DNA of 56,968 bases, from contig CAMYVQ010000016.1 in NCBI GenBank assembly GCA_947302435.1, forward strand, positions 1 to 56,968. Reading direction: 5' to 3'. Under the pieces are notes generated by a model. That model did no database searches and was not told where the DNA came from. It saw only the letters and a list, made by a program, of their open reading frames with translations. This stretch comes from an uncultured Prevotella sp. Lineage in GTDB: Bacteria; Bacteroidota; Bacteroidia; Bacteroidales; Bacteroidaceae. A program made the position numbers and the translations under genes. Positions 26,294-33,655 of this stretch are shown piece after piece; position 1 is the stretch's first letter, and each line of letters begins with the position of its first letter.

Positions 26294-27061
26294 ATGAGGA
26301 AGAACATTTTCATTAAGAGTTTTCTCTTTGTAACAGTTCTGAGTTTGGGACTATGTTCCTGTGAGAAAGAAGATGAGAGTACTGATGGGACTGGCAATGG
26401 TGTGAATCTGAACCGTGACCTTGTGTTGTACTATACTTTTGATGAGGGTGCGACGAATGGGGTTACTCAGATTGTGACTGATCATTCGGGAAATGCTCAT
26501 AACGGTATCTGTGAGGGTCAGGCGGAATTCGTAACTGATCATAACGGCTATGTTTTACGTCTGCGTAAAGGTGATTTTGTAAATATCCCCACTGCGGCCT
26601 TTTCCGATAGTACTAATGTCACTGTAAGTGTCTGGCTCAAGGACTTCGGACAGGGAGCCATCTTTACAAGTGAGAACAATGGTACAATGGTTACCCCCAG
26701 TCTTTATATCACTAACGATGACAAAATGGCTTACGAATATGGCACCTCTCCAGGCTTTAACTGGAGTACTGTACGGTTCAGCAACCTGCTCACATCATAT
26801 CAGGGGAGCGGGTGGCATCATATACTGGTCGCCACGTCAGGAAAAAGAGGTGAATGCCTATTTTACATTGACGGTATCCATGTAGATACGAAGGAAGGTG
26901 GACAGTCAAAGTGTAATGCCAACAAGATGATGATTGGTGGCAATGGTAGCGGTTTCCTAAACTTTTGGAGTGACCCAATGCTCATAGATAATGTACGAGT
27001 ATATCAGCGTTGTCTAAACCCTAAAGAAGTTACAGAAATATATAATAGAGAAAAGAAATAA
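26294..27061 (+). CDS. Small surface lipoprotein with a single LamG module
   Basis: This 255-aa protein has a lipoprotein signal ending LCSC; Cys23 is the better lipidation site and is followed by EKEDE, again acidic. After a short Gly/Asn linker, one LamG jellyroll fills residues about 36-255 (VSVWLKDFGQG, closing VRVYQRCLNPKEV). It is the shortest of four LamG paralogues and most like the C-terminal part of the gene upstream. Its stop codon shares one base with the next ATG. Confidence 0.87.
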   Translation: MRKNIFIKSFLFVTVLSLGLCSCEKEDESTDGTGNGVNLNRDLVLYYTFDEGATNGVTQIVTDHSGNAHNGICEGQAEFVTDHNGYVLRLRKGDFVNIPTAAFSDSTNVTVSVWLKDFGQGAIFTSENNGTMVTPSLYITNDDKMAYEYGTSPGFNWSTVRFSNLLTSYQGSGWHHILVATSGKRGECLFYIDGIHVDTKEGGQSKCNANKMMIGGNGSGFLNFWSDPMLIDNVRVYQRCLNPKEVTEIYNREKK

Positions 27062-28566
27062 TGGGAAGAAAATATGCCTTGCTGGCCGTTGTTCTTGCAT
27101 TTTGTGCTTTTCCCACTGCTCAGGCACAGGATTCGTTTGATGAATATGTGCGAAAAAAGAAACAGGACTTCGGCAATTATGTGAAAGAAAAGGAGCAACG
27201 ATTTGATGAGTATCGTCGCCAACGCAATCAGGAATTTGCGCGCTATATGGGGCAGAAGTGGGAACAGTATCAAGGGCAGAAACCGATTACTTTACCCAAG
27301 GAGAAAGAAGTGCCTCCTCGTCCTTATGATGAACGTAGGGATGGTAAGCAGGAAAACAGACAGATAGAGGCTGTGGTGGTGCCTATTAGACAGACACCTA
27401 TGCCGCAGCCTAAACCTGTCGACCCTATAGAAGAGAACAACCTTTCAACGCAGCGTGGACAGTTTGTGTTCTATGGTACGAAGATGGGAATACGTTGGGG
27501 AAAGGTTGGCAATCTCAGTCTCAAAAGTGTCGACGAGAAAGAGGTGGCCCGTGTGTTTCTACAGATGACAGACAAGGAATATACTGACTTGATGGCAGAC
27601 TGTTTAGAGCTGCGTCGCCAGTATCAGCTTTGTGATTGGGCTTATTACAAAATGACTGAAACTATGGCTCGTGCTGCCTATGGTGGTAAAGATTGTAATG
27701 AAGCGGTACTGTTGCAAGGTGTCGTACTTAGTCAGTCGGGCTACAAATTGCGCTTTGCCTCTGACAGACAGAAGGGGCGTTTGTATTTGTTGATGCGTGT
27801 TCAGAGCGATCCGATAGATTGTTCTTGTTTCAAAATAGCTGGAGAGTCGTTCTATGTGCTTGACGGAAAAAAAGTCAGTTCACTCTATATCCTGAATCGT
27901 GTCTATCCAGGCGAGCAGGCCATGTCGCTCAATATTGATCGTTTGCCGACCCTTAGTCAGCAACCTACGCCCTCGAGACCGTTGAAAACAAATTTAATTA
28001 ATGTCTCTTCGTCAGTCAACAAAAATCTTATCAGTTTTTTCAACGATTATCCACGTTCGTGTAACGATAATAATTTCATGACCCGATGGGCTTATTATGC
28101 TAATGCACCCGTCAGTCCTGAGGTGCGGAAGTATGTATATCCCGTGTTGCGTGAACGTATTGCCGGACAGGATGAGATGATGGCTGTGAGTATGTTGTTG
28201 GAATGGGTGCAGCAGTGTTTCCCCTATGCATACGATGACCAGGTGTGGCATACTGACCGTGCTTTTTTTGCTGAAGAGTCGCTGTTTTATCCTGGAAGTG
28301 ATTGTGAGGATCATGCTATTCTCTTTTCCCAGTTGGTGCGAGACTTGGTAGGCCTCGACGTATGTCTTGTCTATACCCAAAATCAGAAAAACGAAGGACA
28401 TTTGCTCACTGCCATAGGTTTCAATAGTGAAGTCAAAGGCCATTCTGTAACTGTTGGTGGGAAACGCTTTGTCATGGCGGATCCTACTTGGTCGAATTAT
28501 CCTGTCGGTCGTATAGGATCTGAATTCTATAATTACAAACCTTCGGTCATACTATTGAAACGATGA
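27061..28566 (+). CDS. Exported transglutaminase-like cysteine enzyme with coiled-coil N-terminus
   Basis: This 501-aa protein has a signal peptide (cleavage near AQAQ, residue 23). A highly charged helical stretch (about 25-70: FDEYVRKKKQDF repeated as FDEYRRQRNQEF) is probably a coiled coil, and a Pro-rich linker follows. The C-terminal domain carries the transglutaminase/papain-like triad Cys415 (GSDCEDHA), His447 (EGHLLTA) and Asp474 (MADPTW). Members of this fold act as proteases, peptide ligases or cross-linkers. Its place directly after four surface LamG proteins, with an overlap at each end, suggests it processes or cross-links them in the periplasm or at the surface; the reaction is not proven by sequence. 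Confidence 0.87.
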   Translation: MGRKYALLAVVLAFCAFPTAQAQDSFDEYVRKKKQDFGNYVKEKEQRFDEYRRQRNQEFARYMGQKWEQYQGQKPITLPKEKEVPPRPYDERRDGKQENRQIEAVVVPIRQTPMPQPKPVDPIEENNLSTQRGQFVFYGTKMGIRWGKVGNLSLKSVDEKEVARVFLQMTDKEYTDLMADCLELRRQYQLCDWAYYKMTETMARAAYGGKDCNEAVLLQGVVLSQSGYKLRFASDRQKGRLYLLMRVQSDPIDCSCFKIAGESFYVLDGKKVSSLYILNRVYPGEQAMSLNIDRLPTLSQQPTPSRPLKTNLINVSSSVNKNLISFFNDYPRSCNDNNFMTRWAYYANAPVSPEVRKYVYPVLRERIAGQDEMMAVSMLLEWVQQCFPYAYDDQVWHTDRAFFAEESLFYPGSDCEDHAILFSQLVRDLVGLDVCLVYTQNQKNEGHLLTAIGFNSEVKGHSVTVGGKRFVMADPTWSNYPVGRIGSEFYNYKPSVILLKR

Positions 28567-29723
28567 TAAAGAACCTGTTGTTGTCGGCGCTTTGCAGTAT
28601 CGTGGTGTTGTCGTTCAGCTATGTGCTGACCAACACCTCGTTTCCTCTGCCCGATGAGATGCAGGTACTTCAGTGGTTTGACAAGGGACGTTCTATAGGT
28701 GGGTTGAATCACGATAATGTGCCAGACTCTATCCTAATGGTCAATGTTTGCTACGACAAGCAACTTGTGGACTACAGTGAGAATGGAATGAGAGTGGGTA
28801 AGTATGTTATTACTGACCGTCAGAAGCTTTTGCAGTTGCTAACACTTGCTCATCAAGCCAATAACTATCGTTACATTATGCTTGATGTGGTGTTTGAGCA
28901 GGGTATGCAGACACCTTATGATTCGGCTCTTTTCAATCTAATCAGCCGTATGCCTCGCTTGGTAGTGGCAAACCATAGGGATGTGACCTTACAAGACTCT
29001 GTGTTGCTAAAAAAGGCTGCCAATGCAGATTATACAACCACTTGGGAGGAAACGAACTTTACTCGCTTTCAATTCTTGAATAGGAGAGGGATGGAGAGTT
29101 TGCCTTTATATATGTTTCATGAACTCACAGGTAAGACAATTGTTAGATGTGGTCCTTTCTATTCCTGTGACGGTTCATTGTGTCACGGTGCTATCACGTT
29201 GCAACATTCCGTTCGTGTAACCAGTCCCTATGTAGATACTGAAGAACGTTTACATGACAAGAATTACGTCTATCTTGGTGCAGAACTATTAGAGGATGAA
29301 CTCATCAACCCCGTGGCAGAGCAAATTGATGGTAAAATTGTCGTGGTGGGTGACTTCTTGAATGATCGCCATGAAACCTACATGGGCTTGCAACCGGGCC
29401 CTGTCATTTGTTTGAATGCTTATATTGCACTCTGTCTGGGTCAACATTATGTGAATGGGTATTTCTTGACGTTCGTGTTTCTCCTTTATGCGCTAATAGC
29501 CTACTTGCGATTGCAAGGATTTGAGCCGAATCTGCCATGGTTATGGATGAAGATATTGTTTTATATTCTTTCTGTCCCCCTGATACTGCTTGTGGTAGCT
29601 GTGTTGGTTTATTGGTTGTTTGGAATTGTGTATAATATTTTCATTCCAACTTTTGTCTACTGGGTAGCAGATGGTGCAAATAAACTGTATGTGAAATATA
29701 AAGAGGCCAAACTAAAACAATGA
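28563..29723 (+). CDS. CHASE2-domain membrane protein
   Basis: This 386-aa protein has an N-terminal membrane helix (residues about 5-23), a large extracytoplasmic CHASE2-like domain (VPDSILMVNVCYD, FEQGMQTPYDSALFNLI, IDGKIVVVGDF) and C-terminal hydrophobic segments (about 298-375). CHASE2 normally serves as the sensing module of kinases, cyclases or caspase-like proteins, but no output domain is present here, only a short basic tail (KYKEAKLKQ). It may be a sensor that works through a partner, or an anchor. It overlaps the upstream gene by 4 nt and the downstream gene by 4 nt. A CHASE2 without an output domain in a LamG/transglutaminase operon is unusual. Confidence 0.8.
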   Translation: MIKNLLLSALCSIVVLSFSYVLTNTSFPLPDEMQVLQWFDKGRSIGGLNHDNVPDSILMVNVCYDKQLVDYSENGMRVGKYVITDRQKLLQLLTLAHQANNYRYIMLDVVFEQGMQTPYDSALFNLISRMPRLVVANHRDVTLQDSVLLKKAANADYTTTWEETNFTRFQFLNRRGMESLPLYMFHELTGKTIVRCGPFYSCDGSLCHGAITLQHSVRVTSPYVDTEERLHDKNYVYLGAELLEDELINPVAEQIDGKIVVVGDFLNDRHETYMGLQPGPVICLNAYIALCLGQHYVNGYFLTFVFLLYALIAYLRLQGFEPNLPWLWMKILFYILSVPLILLVVAVLVYWLFGIVYNIFIPTFVYWVADGANKLYVKYKEAKLKQ

Positions 29724-30349
29724 AAAGATTACTGACTTTTATTTTCTTGTTGGCCAGTATAATACTGGTCTTAGCTGATGATTACAAAGTACTTGATATG
29801 AACTCAGCAGACATCTGGGCTAATGGACAGCGCCTTAAACGTGGCATGATAATTTCTGACAAGTCGCGCATTTTCTGGAAGGAACGCGATGCTATGCGTG
29901 TTGTTAATCTGAAGACCAAGCGACAGGCACTTATGGTGGCTAATGCCCATAATCTCAACAATCAGACTGTCTACGATATTCTTACAAGTAATCATCGCCT
30001 GTCGGCCCATGGTGGCAATGAAAATGATCCGATTCATGTGCAGTTATGTCGTAGGATCAAAAACGAATATGCACTTATGGATAGCATTATGATATCTGTC
30101 AAAGGATTGAAGATCCCTGCTGATAGTTATATTGTCGCAAGTTACGAATATGGTGGCGAATACATTGTGAAACGGTTGGATATATGTAAAGGCTATATTG
30201 TTATCGACCGTACACTTTTCAATGAAGGCCAGCGTCAGCTGCAACCTCATGACATATTACTTACTATTGAACTGAAACAGGATGGCAGTCCTTTTGGTAC
30301 ATTCATCAAGGATGATGTTATTCTTACCGTGCTTCCACCTAAGTTGTAA
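29720..30349 (+). CDS. Exported protein of unknown function, last gene of the operon
   Basis: This 209-aa protein has a signal peptide (LLTFIFLLASIILVLA, cleavage near residue 20). The mature part starts DDYKVLDMNSADIWANGQRLKRG, followed by beta strands; I do not recognise the family. A short Lys/Arg-rich middle (LCRRIKNEY) and a second all-beta half (SYIVASYEYGGEYIVKR) suggest two small beta domains. Its ATG overlaps the stop of the CHASE2 gene by 4 nt, so the two proteins are probably made in fixed ratio and may interact. Confidence 0.8.
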   Translation: MKRLLTFIFLLASIILVLADDYKVLDMNSADIWANGQRLKRGMIISDKSRIFWKERDAMRVVNLKTKRQALMVANAHNLNNQTVYDILTSNHRLSAHGGNENDPIHVQLCRRIKNEYALMDSIMISVKGLKIPADSYIVASYEYGGEYIVKRLDICKGYIVIDRTLFNEGQRQLQPHDILLTIELKQDGSPFGTFIKDDVILTVLPPKL

Positions 30350-30354
30350 AAACA

Positions 30355-30375
30355 ACAACGATTAAATGTCGTTGT
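30355..30375 (+). other. Small hairpin between the LamG operon and miaB
   Basis: The 7-bp arms acaacga and tcgttgt surround a 7-nt loop. There is no T-run, so it is at most a weak terminator. The alternative miaB ATG at 30366 lies in the loop, which favours the start at 30390. Confidence 0.4.
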
Positions 30376-30389
30376 ATATCTATAAAATA

Positions 30390-31778
30390 ATGAAGAAACT
30401 ATATATTGAGACTTACGGGTGCCAGATGAATGTGGCCGACTCGGAAGTGGTGGCATCGGTGATGCAGATGGCAGGCTATGAGACCTGCGAGAACGTTGAA
30501 GAGGCCGATGCTGTGTTCCTGAACACCTGTTCGGTGCGCGACAATGCTGAACAGAAAATCTACCATCGTTTGGAGGCACTTTGCGCCCTACGTCGCAAAA
30601 AGCAAAGCTCTCTCCCTTCTGGGGGGGGTGGGGGAAGAGGCTCCCTTATTATCGGTGTGTTAGGCTGTATGGCTGAGCGCGTGAAGGAGGAACTGCTCGA
30701 TCATCATGGTGTGGACCTTGTGGCTGGCCCCGATGCCTATCTCTCGCTACCCGATTTGGTTGCACAGGCGGAGACGGGACATAAAGCCATCAACATTGAC
30801 CTTTCTGCCACTGAGACCTATCGCGACGTTGTGCCGCAGCGCATCGGACTGGGACATAAGATCGGTGGTTTCGTGAGCATCATGCGTGGCTGCAATAATT
30901 TCTGCCACTATTGCATCGTGCCTTATACCCGTGGCCGTGAGCGTAGCCGTGACGTGGAGAGTATATTAAAAGAGGTGCGCGACTTGCGCGACCGTGGATT
31001 CAAGGAAGTGACACTACTGGGACAGAATGTGAACTCCTATAGTGGAGAGAGAAGAGATGAGAGAGGGGAAAGGGCAGATTTGTCTCCGCTGAATTTTGCC
31101 GCTCTGCTTCGCCTTGTCGCCCGTGAGGCTCCCGAAATGCGCATTCGCTTTACCACTTCACATCCGAAAGATATGAGCGACGAGACACTGCGTGTCATTG
31201 CCGAGGAGCCCAATGTTTGCAAGCATATCCATCTGCCTGTGCAGAGCGGAAGCGACCGCATTCTGAAGCTGATGAACCGCAAATATACCCGTGAATGGTA
31301 TTTGGACCGCGTGGCCGCCATTCGTCGGATTATCCCTGACTGCGGACTTTCCACAGACATATTCGTGGGTTATCACGACGAGACGGAGGAAGACCACCAG
31401 CTTTCACTCTCGCTGATGCGCGAAGTGGGCTACGACTCGGCTTTCATGTTCAAATATTCGGAACGTCCTGGTACCTACGCTTCGAAGCATCTGCCCGACA
31501 ATGTACCTGAGGAAGAGAAAATCCGTCGGTTGAACGAGCTGATTGCCCTGCAGACGGAAATCTCCGCCCAGCAGAACAAGAAAGACGAAGGAAAAGAGTT
31601 CGATGTGTTGGTAGAAGGCTTCTCCAAGCGAAGCAGGGAACAGCTCTGCGGTCGTACCGAGCAGAACAAGATGGTGGTCTTTGACAAAGGCTGTCACCAC
31701 ATCGGCGAGACGGTGCGCGTTCGCATCACTGGCTCTACCAGCGCCACCCTCTTTGGTGAGGAAGTCAAAAGCCAGTAG
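30390..31778 (+). CDS. miaB: tRNA-2-methylthio-N6-dimethylallyladenosine synthase MiaB
   Basis: This 462-aa radical-SAM methylthiotransferase adds the 2-methylthio group to i6A37 of tRNA. The N-terminal UPF0004 domain holds the first cluster cysteines (Cys11 in ETYGCQMN, Cys47 in NTCSVRDNA, and LGCMAERV). The radical-SAM motif is CNNFCHYC, and a C-terminal TRAM domain ends GEEVKSQ. Start 30390 gives the conserved MKKLYIETYGCQMN opening; ATG 30366 is possible. Two in-frame insertions lie in variable loops: LPSGGGGGRG near residue 75 and GERRDERGERAD near 220. The first resembles the arm of the rnr element. The 3' end overlaps the convergent gene by 14 bp. The cysteines are intact, so it is probably functional. 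Confidence 0.95.
   Translation: MKKLYIETYGCQMNVADSEVVASVMQMAGYETCENVEEADAVFLNTCSVRDNAEQKIYHRLEALCALRRKKQSSLPSGGGGGRGSLIIGVLGCMAERVKEELLDHHGVDLVAGPDAYLSLPDLVAQAETGHKAINIDLSATETYRDVVPQRIGLGHKIGGFVSIMRGCNNFCHYCIVPYTRGRERSRDVESILKEVRDLRDRGFKEVTLLGQNVNSYSGERRDERGERADLSPLNFAALLRLVAREAPEMRIRFTTSHPKDMSDETLRVIAEEPNVCKHIHLPVQSGSDRILKLMNRKYTREWYLDRVAAIRRIIPDCGLSTDIFVGYHDETEEDHQLSLSLMREVGYDSAFMFKYSERPGTYASKHLPDNVPEEEKIRRLNELIALQTEISAQQNKKDEGKEFDVLVEGFSKRSREQLCGRTEQNKMVVFDKGCHHIGETVRVRITGSTSATLFGEEVKSQ
30606..30650. repeat. G-rich in-frame insertion in miaB, related to the rnr element
   Basis: The stretch codes for LPSGGGGGRG, close to the LPSGGVGGG arm of the palindromic element in rnr. An imperfect match between agctctctccc and the complement of ggggaagaggct suggests a degenerate inverted repeat. 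The run of eight G is a likely slippage site. Confidence 0.5.
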
Positions 31779-33534
31779 CAGCTTTTTTCATCAGTTTGTC
31801 GTAGTCGACATCATTGCGGATAATTCTTTTGCGGTTCATATCGTAATGGGGCGAAAGAATATTCCGCTTTTCTTTGTATTCGGGCGAACCGATTCCACCC
31901 AAATAGAGCAACAAATGGGGCAGGTCATTGCTCAGGAAACGGCGGTCGGTCGATGTCCTGACAGCCTCAGCCACATCAGGGTGGCGCACTTGGAACGTGT
32001 CGGTCATGAAAAACAGCAGCGGTATCTCATACTGATAATGAGCTACTTCGGGATAGAGCGTGCCCTCGTTCGTGCGCTCATATTTGTCACGCCAATCGAA
32101 AACCTCCTCACCATGATCCGAGAGATAGATGCCGATGGCATCGGCAGTGCGTACCATCTGGAAAATGGAATCGACCACAAAATCATTATAATAGGTGGCA
32201 TTGTCGTAATGGGCAGCCGTCTGTCGTCCCAACTCGCCGCCAAAGGGCGTTCGCTCGTCGTCGGTCGTGAAGCGGGCAAAGTTTTCGGGATATTTCAGGT
32301 CGTACTTCACATGCTGGCCTGACAGATGAACAATGAGCAGAGTGGGGCGTGCCAATAGGGAGTCCAAAGTAGGTATCTGCTCTATCAGTTCGCCGTCGTA
32401 CCTGAACACATGGGGATTGCGGTGATGAAACTGCAGTTCGGAAAGTCCGTGGCGGTTGAAGATCGTGCCGCCTGCGAAGTCCCATACATGGGTCTGTTCC
32501 ATGGTGAACTGATTGGAAAGGAAATCCACACAATAGCCGGCTTTCTTGAAAACAGCCGGGAAGAGGGTGTGGCGCGTCCACTCGTCGGCATCGCTGTCAT
32601 CCCACAGGGTGAACATGTACTTGAAGGCATTCGACGTGAAATTATAGGGTGCCACGGCATCCTTGTAGACAAACAAGCGGCCTTCGTCGCGCTGTTTCAT
32701 GAGCCGTGGGGTCGTTGGCAGGGCGTTTGGCTCGTATAGCGGAGTGTGATGCTTGTTGTACGACTCGCCGATGACCAGTACAATCAATGGGCAACGATAG
32801 CTACAGCTGTCAACTGCCGTTTCCCTGACCGACTCCTCAAGGACATACAGTTCGGACGAGGATGCCCTGTTATAAGCCATACCATAGGCTAAACGCACAA
32901 AAGGCGTATTGAGGTGGGGCATATATTTCGGATCGTTGCACACCGTCGTACTAGCACTGCTGAAACAATGGTACAGTCTGGTATATGCTGAAAGCTGGCG
33001 AAGGCCTGACCATAGAATCAGGGCAAAGACCACAAACATGCCCCCTTTCTTCCATCGAAACGGCTTTTGGGACAAGCGTGCCAAGCCGTATGACAGGGTG
33101 GCAATGACCAAAGTCAGCAACACGGCATACCATGTACTTGGCAATCCGAGTGCCGCCTGTATAAACTCGCTGCTCTCTTTGGTGTTGGTTTCAAAAACTA
33201 ACAGCAAGACATAGACCGTGAAATTGGAATGATAGAAGAACACCGTGAAGAGTTCTGCAAACAAGATGACGGTGACAAACAACCCCACAAGGAAGCCCAG
33301 CTTGACTCTTTTGAGCCAACCAGCCAGCACACACAGCAGATAGCAGTCGAAAATGGGCAACAGGAACGAAAGAAACGGATCGGTAGTGGCCTCGACGATG
33401 TTGCCTACTATTGTAATCGCTTGTGTCATCAGGAAAGAAAACAACAGTAATGTGCGACAGTTTCTGACGGGATGCAACACAAAGTGAACGGCTCTGTCTA
33501 ACGCCCGAATCATTGTCTCTTTCTTCATTTCCAT
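31765..33534 (-). CDS. EptA-like phosphoethanolamine transferase
   Basis: This is a 589-aa inner-membrane protein with about five N-terminal helices, then a periplasmic alkaline-phosphatase-superfamily domain. The first metal-site motif is VIGESYNKHHTPLY, the nucleophile is probably the Thr of PYNFTSNAFK, and the later metal site is YLSDHGEE. These match the EptA/CptA group, which moves phosphoethanolamine from phosphatidylethanolamine to lipid A or core. ATG 33534 or 33528 may be used. The promoter is TAATTTTG at 33569-33576, divergent from the next gene. Its stop overlaps miaB by 14 bp. Target glycolipid inferred. Confidence 0.88.
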   Translation of the reverse strand: MEMKKETMIRALDRAVHFVLHPVRNCRTLLLFSFLMTQAITIVGNIVEATTDPFLSFLLPIFDCYLLCVLAGWLKRVKLGFLVGLFVTVILFAELFTVFFYHSNFTVYVLLLVFETNTKESSEFIQAALGLPSTWYAVLLTLVIATLSYGLARLSQKPFRWKKGGMFVVFALILWSGLRQLSAYTRLYHCFSSASTTVCNDPKYMPHLNTPFVRLAYGMAYNRASSSELYVLEESVRETAVDSCSYRCPLIVLVIGESYNKHHTPLYEPNALPTTPRLMKQRDEGRLFVYKDAVAPYNFTSNAFKYMFTLWDDSDADEWTRHTLFPAVFKKAGYCVDFLSNQFTMEQTHVWDFAGGTIFNRHGLSELQFHHRNPHVFRYDGELIEQIPTLDSLLARPTLLIVHLSGQHVKYDLKYPENFARFTTDDERTPFGGELGRQTAAHYDNATYYNDFVVDSIFQMVRTADAIGIYLSDHGEEVFDWRDKYERTNEGTLYPEVAHYQYEIPLLFFMTDTFQVRHPDVAEAVRTSTDRRFLSNDLPHLLLYLGGIGSPEYKEKRNILSPHYDMNRKRIIRNDVDYDKLMKKAATGF

Positions 33535-33568
33535 GAAATCTGCTTTTAGGGGATATAAAATTTTGTTG

Positions 33569-33626
33569 CAAAATTATAAAAAAACGGTAAGATTCGGAAT
33601 GATTCTTCCGTTTTTTTCTACCTTTG
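33569..33626. promoter_or_regulatory. Divergent promoters of the EptA-like and LtaS-like genes
   Basis: A minus-strand TAATTTTG (33569-33576) and a plus-strand TACCTTTG (33619-33626) are back to back in a 121-bp gap. The plus gene has a purine-rich gagcgagg before its ATG at 33656. Confidence 0.65.
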
Positions 33627-33655
33627 CCTACTCATAGAAGTATCAAGAGCGAGGT

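Noticed and set aside
19517..30349. LamG operon as a polysaccharide utilisation locus
   Set aside because: No SusC/SusD pair, glycoside hydrolase or hybrid sensor is present.
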